This document shows positions 8,851 through 17,666 of a DNA stretch of 64,000 bases, in pieces. The stretch's first letter is position 1. Every line of letters begins with the position of its first letter. The position numbers and the translations under genes were made by a program. Origin of the DNA: Clostridiaceae bacterium (GTDB lineage Bacteria > Bacillota > Clostridia > Clostridiales > Clostridiaceae); the NCBI GenBank assembly GCA_902363375.1, contig CABIZX010000003.1, forward strand, positions 250,097 to 314,096, written 5' to 3'. A model generated the notes under the pieces. It did not search any database. It was not told where the DNA came from and saw only the letters and a list, made by a program, of their open reading frames with translations.

Positions 8851-9035
8851 AACTATAAATAAATATTATTTTTAGCTATTTTACAAACTTAGGATTTGAG
8901 AGGATAGATAAATAAGAATTTATATAGTGAATTTAATAAATAATTGTATTAGAGTATGAAATAAGTTAAAAATTTTAACTATTAACTTATCATAAATATA
9001 AAAGTATAAAATATAATCAATGAGAGGTGAGTAAA
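8851..9035. other. AT-rich spacer
   Basis: No gene visible. Together with the preceding decayed gene it makes up the 450-base stretch without an intact ORF. Confidence 0.4.
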
Positions 9036-9596
9036 ATGCTTGACACTTTAAGTAATATAGGAGAAAAGCTTAATAGCTCAAATATAACATGGGCAGTTGG
9101 TGCTTCAATACTTCTAAATCAATTTGGGCTTATAGATAAGCCTAATGATATAGATATCTTTGTAGATATAAAGGATATTGAGAGAGCAGATAAGATTCTT
9201 AAAAATATTGGAGAAAAGAAGGTCTATGAAAATACTTCAACATATTCAACAGAATATTTTTATGAGTATGTGATAGATGGTATTGATATTGATGTAATGG
9301 CAGGATTTGCAATTAATCATAATAGTGGAGTATTCGAATATGTCTTTGATCATGACTCCATTTCAGAATTTAAAATAATTAATGGAGTGAGAGTGCCATT
9401 TACTTCTTTAGAGGATTGGTATGTTATCTATCAATTAATTCCGAACAGGCAATTTAAAGTAGACATGATAGAAAAATATCTTTTATCAAATGGAATTAAA
9501 AATCCTATTCTACTAAATAGAACATTAGAAGGGTGCTTGCCAGTTGATGTGAGAAGAAGAATTGAGAATATATTAGATTTAGATGGTAGTATCTAA
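9036..9596 (+). CDS. Nucleotidyltransferase-fold protein
   Basis: About 186 residues, chosen from ATG 9036 because GAGAGG lies 8 bases ahead; the GTG at 9027 overlaps that site. AVGASILLNQF followed by KPNDIDIFVDI gives the pol-beta/MNT pattern of Gly-Ala-Ser plus paired acidic residues (DxD near 38-40), with a third acid at DIDVMAG. Related proteins transfer nucleotides to antibiotics or act as antitoxin partners. No HEPN toxin gene is adjacent. Substrate unknown. Confidence 0.7.
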   Translation: MLDTLSNIGEKLNSSNITWAVGASILLNQFGLIDKPNDIDIFVDIKDIERADKILKNIGEKKVYENTSTYSTEYFYEYVIDGIDIDVMAGFAINHNSGVFEYVFDHDSISEFKIINGVRVPFTSLEDWYVIYQLIPNRQFKVDMIEKYLLSNGIKNPILLNRTLEGCLPVDVRRRIENILDLDGSI

Positions 9597-9667
9597 GAAT
9601 AGACCATTATGCACAATTCTTAGACATTAGTTATGATAAGTTATGTAAATCAGGGAAGGGGATTTCA

Positions 9668-10606
9668 ATGAAAGGGGTATATACAGAAAAAATAAAAGAT
9701 ATGAACCATATAAATATGTTAAAAAATGTTTTGAAAGCAATTAATGAGACACTCTCAGAGCAAGTACATATTGAACGTTTCCATGATGATGGAGAAGGTG
9801 TGGATAGAGCATATAATGTTTATAAAGTAATATCAGATAAACAAGTTTATATTTTAAAAAAATCAGATGATAATGAGATAGAAGTTTATGAAAAATTTCT
9901 TAAAGATAAAAATTTACCTGTACCTAAGTTAGAAGGATGGGCCTATGTTAATAATACAAAGTGGATATTGATTGAGTATATTGAAGGTGCAGACTTACGA
10001 CTATTCAATAAAGACATGGCTTATGGATGTGCTGATAGTCTTTCACGTATTTTTAATATGTACTGGCAAGAAAACAAGCTTGATAATCGCTTTGAAAGAT
10101 ATTGGACAAGGATAAATAAAAGAGCAAAATGTCTTATAAATGAGCCGAAGCTATCTTCTGCATATGATGTTTTCTTAGATAGACAGTTGGTATGTCCACG
10201 TACCTTATGTAATGGAGATTTCTTGCAATGCAATGCAATAGAAAGTAATAACCATATTATTTTAATAGACTGGGCTTTTGCAGGAATTATGCCTTATTCC
10301 TTGGATGTAGCCCGTTTAATATGCCATGGATCAGAGAAGTTTTTTCCATTTCCTTTCTATACGACAGATGAATACAGAAAGATTTTTCTAAAAGATGTCT
10401 ATGATAAACTACTATTTAAACCTGATTATAAACAATTTATATGGGATGTAATACTTTCATGCTTAAATGAGTGTATTGAGTTTATAGAGAGAGAATTAAA
10501 TGATAAATTCATTGAAAGAGATGAAGGATTTACTTATTACTACAAAAGTGCAGAGACTTTGGCTGATATTATTTTAAAGGGGAAAGATCAGCTAAATGTT
10601 TTATAA
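9668..10606 (+). CDS. Aminoglycoside-phosphotransferase-fold kinase
   Basis: 312 residues. The ATP-binding Lys is in VYILKKS near 60-66; NGDFLQCN (182-189) replaces the canonical HGD-x-x-x-x-N with Asn for His; LIDWAFAG (D201) is the metal-binding motif. Homologues are annotated as phosphotransferase enzyme family. It sits 71 bases after the nucleotidyltransferase. Natural substrate unknown. RBS GGGAAGGGG. Confidence 0.75.
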   Translation: MKGVYTEKIKDMNHINMLKNVLKAINETLSEQVHIERFHDDGEGVDRAYNVYKVISDKQVYILKKSDDNEIEVYEKFLKDKNLPVPKLEGWAYVNNTKWILIEYIEGADLRLFNKDMAYGCADSLSRIFNMYWQENKLDNRFERYWTRINKRAKCLINEPKLSSAYDVFLDRQLVCPRTLCNGDFLQCNAIESNNHIILIDWAFAGIMPYSLDVARLICHGSEKFFPFPFYTTDEYRKIFLKDVYDKLLFKPDYKQFIWDVILSCLNECIEFIERELNDKFIERDEGFTYYYKSAETLADIILKGKDQLNVL

Positions 10607-10710
10607 GAATTAGTTGGTTAAGCTTATAATATATAGTCTGAATAATCCATGATTTTAATATATAATGTAGCTTTAAATTTAATCCACATCTTATTTTGGG
10701 GAGGGGTTTC

Positions 10711-11421
10711 ATGATAAAAGTTAGAGCCATTGTTTTTGATTTATTTGATACATTGCTTCATGATGTTAAATTTGATTTTGATTCGGGGTTATCTTATCTA
10801 CATGAAAATATTTTATCAAAAGATACTGATAAAGCTGAATTTCTAGATTATGCAGCTACATATTGGAAAGGGCTTTATGATAAAAGGAGCGAGGACAATT
10901 CAGAAGTGGCATTTGAAGATGAACTTTTAGATTTTCAAAATAAGTATGGTTTTAAGGTGAATTATCAGCTAGAAGATATTTTATTTAATTTTGCACTTGA
11001 AGTAAATGCCACAGAATTATTTAATGACACTATTTCTACCTTAGAGCAACTTAATTTATTAGGAATTCCAGTTTATTTATTAAGTAATTCTATATTTAAA
11101 AAGAATGTAATGAAAAAAATTATTAATCAATATGACTTAGAAAAATATTTTATTAATATACAATTTAGTGCTGATTATAAGGTAAGGAAGCCACATAAAG
11201 ATTTATTTAAGATTGTATTTGATGATATTAAAAATTATGATGCCAGCATTGAAAAGGAGCAAGTATACTTCATTGGTGATAATTTTGAAGCTGATATTTT
11301 AGGGGCTGAAAGTTTTGGGTTTACGCCAGTTTTTATAAACCGCACACAGGATACTAATATTAATAATAAGAATTTTATTGAAATTAAATCACTAAATGAA
11401 TTACTAGAAGTAATTAGATAA
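10711..11421 (+). CDS. HAD-superfamily hydrolase
   Basis: 236 residues from ATG 10711, 5 bases behind GGGGAGGGG; the longer frame from 10696 runs through that site. Motif I FDLFDT (D10, D13), motif II LLSNS, Lys of motif III in VRKPHKDLF, and motif IV FIGDNFEADILGA are all present. The alpha-helical cap after motif I marks subfamily I, like HAD-IA phosphatases or haloacid dehalogenases. Likely a small-molecule phosphatase; substrate unknown. Confidence 0.88.
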   Translation: MIKVRAIVFDLFDTLLHDVKFDFDSGLSYLHENILSKDTDKAEFLDYAATYWKGLYDKRSEDNSEVAFEDELLDFQNKYGFKVNYQLEDILFNFALEVNATELFNDTISTLEQLNLLGIPVYLLSNSIFKKNVMKKIINQYDLEKYFINIQFSADYKVRKPHKDLFKIVFDDIKNYDASIEKEQVYFIGDNFEADILGAESFGFTPVFINRTQDTNINNKNFIEIKSLNELLEVIR

Positions 11422-11631
11422 ATCAAAATTTTACTCAGGTATAAAGGACGCTATTTTGAGCTTTGGCAATAATATAAAGCTACATGATACAATAGTTTTA
11501 TATTTGGCAAGAAAGCCATAACCCTGTGGTATAATCATACTACATGGCTGATAAATTTAAATTTATCTAGCAAAATTAATAAATAGTTGGAATATATTAT
11601 TTAACAACTTTTTAGTGAAATGGGGATTATC

Positions 11632-11997
11632 ATGGAAATAAATATTATCAAAGAGAATAATGTTGAAATTGCGGTTGTAGTCAGTGGTGATATATTGATA
11701 ACAGATGTCCAATCGGCGCTAGATTTAATAGGAACAATAGGATTTGAAACAGGATGCTATCGTATAATTTTAAATAAAGCATCAATATGTGAGGACTTTT
11801 TTGATTTAAAAACAAAGCTTGCAGGAGAAATATTACAGAAATTTATTAACTATCATGTGAAGATAGTTATTGTGGGTGATTTTTCGTCATACACAAGTAA
11901 GAGTTTAAAAGATTTTATCTATGAGAGTAACAAAGGTAAGGATATATTTTTCTTGCCAGATGAGAGACAGGCAGTTGAAAAGTTAAGTTTAGTGTAA
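11632..11997 (+). CDS. DUF4180 protein
   Basis: 121 residues, ATG 11632 after TGGGGATT. The whole length fits DUF4180: SGDILITDVQSALDLIGT at the start, CEDFFDLKTKLAGEILQKFINY in the middle and the ending FFLPDERQAVEKL. No enzymatic motif is known for this family, which resembles SpoIIAA/STAS-like folds. Has its own upstream extended -10 (TGGTATAAT near 11526). Confidence 0.82.
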   Translation: MEINIIKENNVEIAVVVSGDILITDVQSALDLIGTIGFETGCYRIILNKASICEDFFDLKTKLAGEILQKFINYHVKIVIVGDFSSYTSKSLKDFIYESNKGKDIFFLPDERQAVEKLSLV

Positions 11998-12107
11998 TTT
12001 AGTTAATGAATAATATTCTTTGAAAGTTTAACAATATGGCACTGGTAAAATGTGTTATAATTAACTCATAATAGATGATGAAAAAATTATTAATAATAGG
12101 AGGGGAT

Positions 12108-12254
12108 ATGAAAAAAACTATAGTTTATGCAATTGCCTGGTTATCAACAGGGGTAGCAGTTTCAATAGCTATTTATGTAACGAAAAGTGCAACTCCATTA
12201 TTAGCGATGTTAATTCCTACATTTATAATGGGTGGTGATAAGGAAAAAGAATAA
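12108..12254 (+). CDS. Small membrane protein (48 aa)
   Basis: A strong RBS (AATAGGAGGGG) precedes ATG 12108. The product has two hydrophobic segments separated by TKSATPLL and ends in a charged GGDKEKE tail, suggesting a hairpin membrane protein. Followed by a good terminator. No family recognised, but short conserved proteins of this kind are frequent in clostridia. Confidence 0.6.
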   Translation: MKKTIVYAIAWLSTGVAVSIAIYVTKSATPLLAMLIPTFIMGGDKEKE

Positions 12255-12302
12255 ATTAGAGTTTTATATTATTACTAAAATAGAACTAGAAATATATTTA
12301 TG

Positions 12303-12343
12303 AAAATACCGTATTATTCAGAAAAGGATATGCGGTATTTTTT
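12303..12343 (+). terminator. Intrinsic terminator, dispersed family B
   Basis: AAAATACCG ... CGGTATTTTTT hairpin. Stem and loop are related to those at 14209-14250 and 18037-18077. Confidence 0.8.
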
Positions 12344-12452
12344 AGATTGTAATCTGAAAAAGTTGTGAAATGAAAGTAAAGTTCGTTTTTAAAAATTAAG
12401 GAGGATATTGTTTTGATAATAAGAAGTTTGGTATCAATTATAAAATTATGGA

Positions 12453-12481
12453 TTGACGATCTCAAATAATAAGCCTATTAT
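12453..12481 (+). promoter_or_regulatory. Promoter of the ars operon
   Basis: TTGACG at 12453-12458, exactly 17 bases, then TATTAT at 12476-12481. The following TATATGAGTATAAGCGAATA is an imperfect inverted repeat overlapping the start region, where an ArsR operator is expected. Confidence 0.65.
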
Positions 12482-12518
12482 ATGAGTATAAGCGAATATA
12501 ATCATAAGGAGATGTAAA

Positions 12519-12911
12519 ATGGATGTAGTACAAATGCTAAAAGCATTAGGTGATGAAAATAGAATTAGAATATTAAATTTATTAAAAGATGAGGAATTAT
12601 GTGTAGGTGAAATTGAACATATATTAGGAATTACACAATCAAACGCCTCAAGGCATCTCACTAAGTTAAGTATGCTTAAGATTGTAGTTTATGAGAAAAA
12701 AGCTCAATGGGTATATTATAAATTAAGTAAAGAAACTTTAGAGGAATTTCCATTTATAAAAGAGCTTTTAGAAAATGAGCTAAATAAAATAGACATATGT
12801 AAGCGTGATATAGAAAATCTAATTAAATATAAAAAAAGTGGAATGACTTGTGAAAACTTAAAAGAGTGTAGAAGTAACATTAAAAATAATTGCAAATGTA
12901 AAGAGGATTAG
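12519..12911 (+). CDS. arsR: ArsR-family arsenic-responsive repressor
   Basis: 130 residues with the ArsR/SmtB winged helix (LKALGDENRIRILNLL, recognition helix QSNASRHLTKLSMLKIV, wing KAQWVYYKL). The usual ELCVC-type metal motif is reduced to ELCVGEI with only C28; instead the C-terminal tail carries C111, C117, C125 and C127. Arsenite sensing may use this tail, or a different Cys arrangement as seen in other ArsR lineages. First gene of arsR-arsC-arsM, 14 bases ahead of arsC, with a consensus-like promoter. Confidence 0.9.
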   Translation: MDVVQMLKALGDENRIRILNLLKDEELCVGEIEHILGITQSNASRHLTKLSMLKIVVYEKKAQWVYYKLSKETLEEFPFIKELLENELNKIDICKRDIENLIKYKKSGMTCENLKECRSNIKNNCKCKED

Positions 12912-12925
12912 GAAAGGAAGTTAAC

Positions 12926-13330
12926 ATGAAACTAAAAGTAGCATTTATATGTACAGGAAATTCTTGTAGGAGCCAGATGGCGGAGGGGTTTGCTAAAAAA
13001 TATGGTAGTGACCTATTAGAAATATATAGCGCTGGTACCATTCCAGTTGAAAAAGTAAATCCTACAGCAGTAAAAGTTATGGAAGAGGTTGGAGTAGATT
13101 TAAGTGAGCATTTTCCTAAAACACTAAAGGATATTCCGGAAAAGATTGATATTGCAATTACAATGGGATGTATAAAAGGTTGTCCTGTGGTTGATACAAT
13201 GCTTGAAGAAGATTGGGGCTTAGATGATCCTGTAGGCAAACCAATTGATGAATTTAGAGAAGTTAGAAATATCATTGAAGAGAAAGTAAAAAATTTAGTT
13301 AATAGAATTAAAATGGGAGAATTAAAGTAA
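12926..13330 (+). CDS. arsC: Arsenate reductase, low-molecular-weight phosphatase type
   Basis: 134 residues. The P-loop CTGNSCRS (C9 to R15, CX5R) and the C82/C86 pair in MGCIKGCPVVD form the Cys relay that reduces arsenate to arsenite, with thioredoxin-type recycling expected; DDPVGKP is the Asp loop. Supplies arsenite, the substrate of the arsM that starts 13 bases later. No arsenite efflux gene (arsB, acr3) lies in this operon. Confidence 0.9.
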   Translation: MKLKVAFICTGNSCRSQMAEGFAKKYGSDLLEIYSAGTIPVEKVNPTAVKVMEEVGVDLSEHFPKTLKDIPEKIDIAITMGCIKGCPVVDTMLEEDWGLDDPVGKPIDEFREVRNIIEEKVKNLVNRIKMGELK

Positions 13331-13342
13331 GGGGGAAGAAAG

Positions 13343-14134
13343 ATGAGTGATTTTAAAAAGTTAGATATTAGAAATGCTGTTCGTAGTAGCTATGGGAAGA
13401 TAGCTATTGGAAATGCAAAAGAAGATGGATGCTGTGGTGGAAGTATTAAACTTAAAAAATCTTCCATAGAGATATCACGTAAAATTGGATATTCTGATGA
13501 AGAAATATCAAACGCTCCTGAGGAAGCTAATATGGGATTAGGTTGCGGAAATCCCCAATTAATAGCTAATATTAAAGAGAATGAAACTGTTATAGACCTT
13601 GGAAGTGGAGGCGGATTTGATTGCTTTTTAGCTTCAAAAAAAGTTGGGCCTAAGGGATATATTATTGGAGTTGATATGACTCCAGAGATGATTAATAAAT
13701 CAAGAGTTATGGCAAAGAAATATAGATATAGAAATGTAGACTTTAGATTAGGTGAAATTGAAAATCTTCCTGTAGCAGATAATACAGCAGATGTAATTAT
13801 TTCAAATTGCGTTATAAATTTATCTCCAAATAAGCAAAGGGTATATAATGAAGCCTATCGTGTATTAAAAAAAGGTGGCAGAGTTGCCATTTCTGATATA
13901 GTTCTTATTAGAGAATTGACAGAGGAAATGAAGCAAGATGAGAAGCTTTATTGTGGATGAGTTACTGGAGCATCTTCAGTTGAAGAGTTAAGAGTATATT
14001 TGGAAAAGGCTGGGTTTGGTGAGATTAGCATTGAAACTCAAGAAGTGTCAAAGGAATATGCTGAAAAATGGGCACATAATTTAAAAGTTGGAGAATATAT
14101 TATGTCTGCATCAGTGAAAGCAATGAAATTGTAA
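13343..14134 (+). CDS. arsM: Arsenite methyltransferase with in-frame TGA (candidate selenoprotein)
   Basis: A SAM-dependent enzyme that methylates arsenite. The frame reads 205 codons to a TGA at 13958-13960, then continues open for 57 codons (VTGASSVEELRVYLEKAGF...) to TAA at 14132, giving a full-length ArsM of 263 residues. Motif I is VIDLGSGGGFD (83-93). The three arsenic-binding Cys positions of ArsM are C68 (GLGCGNP), C156 (SNCVINL) and the TGA codon itself (residue 206, in LYCG-x-VTGA). The 156-206 spacing equals that of C174/C224 in algal ArsM. A short hairpin with AGUU loop begins 13 bases after TGA. Selenocysteine is the simplest reading; a nonsense mutation with the tail still intact is the alternative. 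Confidence 0.8.
13973..13986 (+). promoter_or_regulatory. bSECIS-like hairpin after the arsM TGA
   Basis: Five-bp stem TCTTC/GAAGA with apical loop AGTT; 17 bases separate the TGA from the loop, and a G is in the first two loop positions, as the bacterial SECIS consensus asks. Short stem, so moderate support only. Confidence 0.5.
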
Positions 14135-14481
14135 AAATTCCTGTAATATAATTTATTCTATTCTTTCTTTTTAGATTTAGCATAACAACTAAAAAATAAA
14201 TAATTTCTTAGAATACCGTACTATTCAAAAGTGAATATACGGTATTTTTTACGTCGTAATTCAATAAAAAAGCGATGGAATTAACTGTCTGATCTATTAG
14301 AAGGACTTTATCTACTTGGTAGAAAATATGACTTATTTGAAATAGAATTTCTATTAATATTCAAAAATATTCCATTCAATAAAAAGATAGTATATAATAT
14401 ATATCAATCAAATAACAGTGGATCATTTAAAGTAATAATAGACTAGGTTGATTAACTTTAATATATATTTCGAGGTTTATC
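14135..14481. other. Intergenic region after arsM
   Basis: Contains terminator 14209-14250; the remaining 230 bases are AT-rich with no gene visible. Confidence 0.5.
14209..14250 (+). terminator. Intrinsic terminator, dispersed family B
   Basis: GAATACCGTA ... TACGGTATTTTTT at the end of the ars operon. Confidence 0.8.
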
Positions 14482-14753
14482 ATGGATAAGATAGAAAAAT
14501 TAATAATGATTCGTAAAAATTCCTTGGTATGTGGACTTTTGTCTATATTTATAAACCTTATAGGAGTTTTTTTCCTAACAATTTAATTATAATTACTGGA
14601 ATAAGTTTATTGTCAATACATCTTGTATTATCTATTTTATTTTGGAAATGTCCTTATTGTAATAGTAGGTTGCCAATGAGATTTGACGACAATGGAAATA
14701 ATGATATTGATTTTGGATATCGATGTCCATACTGTAATAAGAAATTTAATTAA
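14482..14753 (+). pseudogene. Membrane zinc-ribbon protein split by a T-tract frameshift
   Basis: From ATG 14482 the frame reads MDKIEKLIMIRKNSLVCGLL... and stops at about 14586; the rest (PNNLIIITGISLLSIHLVL..., then CPYC ... CPYC zinc ribbon) continues in another frame to 14753. One more T in the run of seven T at about 14568-14574 would restore a single protein of about 90 residues with two TM segments and a C-terminal CxxC-CxxC ribbon. It could be a real mutation, slippage-based switching or a sequencing error. Confidence 0.6.
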
Positions 14754-14829
14754 AGCAAATATAAATATTTATTTATATTTTGTCATACTACAATTTATTA
14801 TGAAATGTAAATTTAATTGGGGGATAGAG

Positions 14830-15855
14830 ATGAACAAATATAAATTAAAATCAATTACAGCTGATGATATACCTGCAATGGCTGATTTGCTAATAGAAAG
14901 ACAAAATCTTGAGAGTAAGGTATATCCGTTTCTTAAAAATAGCTGTCTTAACACAAAGTACATTACAGATATGTTTGAGGAATTGTTCGTTAATAGTAAA
15001 GTGATCGGAATAGGAGCATTTTCTAATGATGAGCTAGTAGGGTATATAATAGGAGAGATAAAGATTGATAGTAGAAGAGGTAGGTATGCATGGATCCCTT
15101 ATGAGGGAATCGCAATTAGAATGGGTAAATCATCTGAACTTATAAGGATTCTCTATGCAAAGGTTTCAGTTATTTGGCTTGAACAAGGTTGTTTCAATCA
15201 ATATACTTTAGTACCGTTAGGAAGTCAAGAGTACTATGAGGCCTTACTGAGATTAAGCTTTTCTATTCAGCAAGTACACGGGATAATGAACATGAAAGAG
15301 TACAAGCCTTTTGAAAATGTAGCTGATATAGATATTAGGATTGCCAACAAAACGGACAATGAAGCGATGGGCAAGATGTCCCAAATAATCCAGTACTATC
15401 AAAGTTCGGCACCAACTTTTGAACTTGTATTACCTGAAGTTGTAGAACAAATAAAAGCTGGGTATAGGGATACAGTAGAGGATGAGGATACAACGGTTCT
15501 CATTGCAATAAAGGACATGAAGGAATTGGGATTTCAAGTATATGGGGCTATTAATTCAGATTTGATGTCACCAGATGATGGAGTAGAGTTAAGTATTGCA
15601 GGTACTTATCCTTCCGAAATGGGAAATGGTATCGGTAAAAAATTAATGAATGAAGGCTTTAAGATTATGAAAGAAAAGGGATATAATAACATAATTATAG
15701 ATTGGAGAATAACCAATCTTGCTTCTTCAACATTTTGGCCAAAATGTGGATTTAAACCCATAGCCTATAGAATGTTTAGATGTATTGACAATAATATAGC
15801 ATGGGCAAACTCTTGCAACCCAAGTATTACGCAGTTGTATTATAATGCAAAATAA
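14830..15855 (+). CDS. GNAT-family N-acetyltransferase
   Basis: 341 residues from ATG 14830, behind GGGGGATAGAG; the longer frame from 14683 overlaps the zinc-ribbon gene. The N-terminal half is a GNAT-like domain lacking a clear acetyl-CoA loop. The C-terminal half carries SIAGTYPSEMGNGIGKKLMNEG (motif A, Q/R-x-x-G-x-G/A variant) and NIIIDWRITNLASSTFWPKCGF (motif B). So it is a tandem GNAT in which the second copy is likely catalytic. Substrate unknown. Confidence 0.8.
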   Translation: MNKYKLKSITADDIPAMADLLIERQNLESKVYPFLKNSCLNTKYITDMFEELFVNSKVIGIGAFSNDELVGYIIGEIKIDSRRGRYAWIPYEGIAIRMGKSSELIRILYAKVSVIWLEQGCFNQYTLVPLGSQEYYEALLRLSFSIQQVHGIMNMKEYKPFENVADIDIRIANKTDNEAMGKMSQIIQYYQSSAPTFELVLPEVVEQIKAGYRDTVEDEDTTVLIAIKDMKELGFQVYGAINSDLMSPDDGVELSIAGTYPSEMGNGIGKKLMNEGFKIMKEKGYNNIIIDWRITNLASSTFWPKCGFKPIAYRMFRCIDNNIAWANSCNPSITQLYYNAK

Positions 15856-15912
15856 AGATAAGTTGTGTAGAATAATAGATGGAGTTAAATTTAGAGAGGA
15901 GATATAGAATAT

Positions 15913-16677
15913 ATGAAAGTATTTGAAATTTATTTTAGTCCCACAGGTGGAACTAAAAAAGTAGCAGACTTAATAAGTGGACAATTTGACTACGAAAGAA
16001 TAGAAGTAGATTTGTCAAATTCAATGGAAGATTTCTCGAAATTTACCTTTAGTAAAGAGGATCTTTGTATTATAGCAATTCCGTCTTTTGGTGGACGTGT
16101 TCCAATGGCAGCAATGTCTAATATTAAGAAGCTAAATGGAAATGGTTCAAAAGTCATTTTAGTGGTAACATACGGGAATAGAGCATATGAAGATGTATTA
16201 TTAGAATTGAAAGATACATTAACAACATTAGGGTTTGTCAGCATTGCAGCAATTGCTGCAGTTACAGAACATTCCATTATGCATCAATTTGCTACTGGTA
16301 GACCAGATTTACAAGACAAAGAAGAATTGATAAAATTCTCTGATGAGATTAAAGAAGTTCTAAAACAGATAAAGGATAATAAAAATTTACATGTACCAGG
16401 GAATAATCCGTATAAAGAATATAAGGTTATTCCTTTAGTTCCAGAAGTGAGAGAAGGATGCAAGAAATGTGGTCTCTGTGCTATAAAGTGTCCAGTTAAT
16501 GCTATTTCAAAAGAGAATCCAACCTTGGTAGAAAAAGAAAAATGTATTTCCTGTATGCGTTGTGTAGCTATTTGTCCAAGCAAATCTCGAAGTGTAAATG
16601 AAGAGTCATTATTGGCAATTTCAAAAAAATTAGAAAAGGTATGTTCTGAAAGAAAAATGAATGAACTTTTTTTATAA
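15913..16677 (+). CDS. EFR1-type flavodoxin/ferredoxin fusion
   Basis: 254 residues. The N-terminal flavodoxin-like fold begins EIYFSPTGGTKKVADLI (FMN phosphate loop). The C-terminus has two 4Fe-4S motifs: CKKCGLCAIKCP (about 182-193) and CISCMRCVAICP (about 212-223). EFR1-family proteins move electrons between ferredoxin and flavin clusters in anaerobes; the partner enzyme is not evident here. Followed by a strong terminator. Confidence 0.88.
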   Translation: MKVFEIYFSPTGGTKKVADLISGQFDYERIEVDLSNSMEDFSKFTFSKEDLCIIAIPSFGGRVPMAAMSNIKKLNGNGSKVILVVTYGNRAYEDVLLELKDTLTTLGFVSIAAIAAVTEHSIMHQFATGRPDLQDKEELIKFSDEIKEVLKQIKDNKNLHVPGNNPYKEYKVIPLVPEVREGCKKCGLCAIKCPVNAISKENPTLVEKEKCISCMRCVAICPSKSRSVNEESLLAISKKLEKVCSERKMNELFL

Positions 16678-16703
16678 ATATTAAACTCATTTTATGAAAT
16701 GAG

Positions 16704-16748
16704 AAAAAGGCATATATTCACAAGGTCAGTGTGAATATATGCCTTTTT
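16704..16748 (+). terminator. Intrinsic terminator, dispersed family A
   Basis: Perfect 18-bp stem AAAAAGGCATATATTCAC / GTGAATATATGCCTTTTT. A second small palindrome, CTCATTTTATGAAATGAG, precedes it at 16686-16703. Confidence 0.85.
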
Positions 16749-16956
16749 ATATGCTTTTATATTAAAAAGTAAGATTTCGTTACTATAATATCAAAGTTGA
16801 TGTTATAATATATACAAAATGGAATAATGTGTTAATATATAGTTATGTAAGACATAAACAAAAAGAAAATCTAAATTTATGCTTGATGCAATTAAACTAG
16901 CAAAGGAAAAAGCGAAGAGGGAATGATTATGTAGTAAATTTATTGGGGGTTATTTT

Positions 16957-17514
16957 ATGTATGAATACGCATTTATAGGTTATTTAGACCGTGAAGCAGA
17001 GGTGTATTTTAAAAATTTATGGAGGGATTTGGGTGATAAAAATATTACAAAGTATGGCATAGAAACCAAGGGAAAGAGGCCACATATAACTATTGCTAAC
17101 TATGAAAATTTGGATAAAGAAAGGTTTATAGATTTAGTAGACAAGATTTATGATGATAAGGAAAAAATAGATATATCTTTGAATATGTTAGGAACCTTTA
17201 TTGATACTGGAACATTATTTATTGCTCCAACTTTATCAATTGAGCTATCTAATCTCCATAGAAATCATTATGGTTATTTTAGAGAATTCGATAATAAGAA
17301 AGAATCACTTTATATTCCAGGTAAATGGAGTCCACATTGCACTATAGCAAGTAGATTGAGTGAAGAAAATATGGTGCAAGCCTTCAAATATTGTAGAAAC
17401 AACATAAATAAAATTTCTTGCAAGCTAAGTGAAATTGCACTGGTAGAGATTAAATTAAATGCTGATGGGTCAGCAGAAGAAGATACGATTATATATTCAA
17501 AAGAACTTAAGTAA
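16957..17514 (+). CDS. 2H phosphoesterase (2'-5' RNA ligase family)
   Basis: 185 residues with two H-x-T motifs, PHITIA (H43, T45) and PHCTIA (H127, T129), the paired catalytic signature of 2H phosphoesterases. These hydrolyse or ligate 2'-5' or cyclic phosphodiesters; members also process nucleotide signals. RBS TTGGGGGTTA. It stands alone between terminators. About 90 bases upstream lies a 21-codon open tail (RKSKFMLDAIKLAKEKAKRE, 16864-16923) that looks like a gene remnant. Confidence 0.85.
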   Translation: MYEYAFIGYLDREAEVYFKNLWRDLGDKNITKYGIETKGKRPHITIANYENLDKERFIDLVDKIYDDKEKIDISLNMLGTFIDTGTLFIAPTLSIELSNLHRNHYGYFREFDNKKESLYIPGKWSPHCTIASRLSEENMVQAFKYCRNNINKISCKLSEIALVEIKLNADGSAEEDTIIYSKELK

Positions 17515-17543
17515 TAAATAATATTACATTCAAAGAATTACTT

Positions 17544-17575
17544 GACTATATTTAATAGTCGTATTTTTTATTTTA
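17544..17575 (+). terminator. Intrinsic terminator
   Basis: GACTAT ... ATAGTC with T-rich 3' side, after the 2H phosphoesterase gene. Confidence 0.6.
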
Positions 17576-17666
17576 CAAAGAAAAATTTATACTGATATTG
17601 ACTAAACCACAAATCTGAATATTATTATTTTATTTATGCAAAATAATAGTGAAAGGTGGTTATGTC

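Noticed and set aside
12880..13275. 131-codon leftward ORF over arsC
   Set aside because: Mirror of the ArsC frame; ArsC motifs are intact on +.
4271..16748. Repeated hairpins as a CRISPR-like array
   Set aside because: Kilobases apart and each follows a gene; they are terminators.
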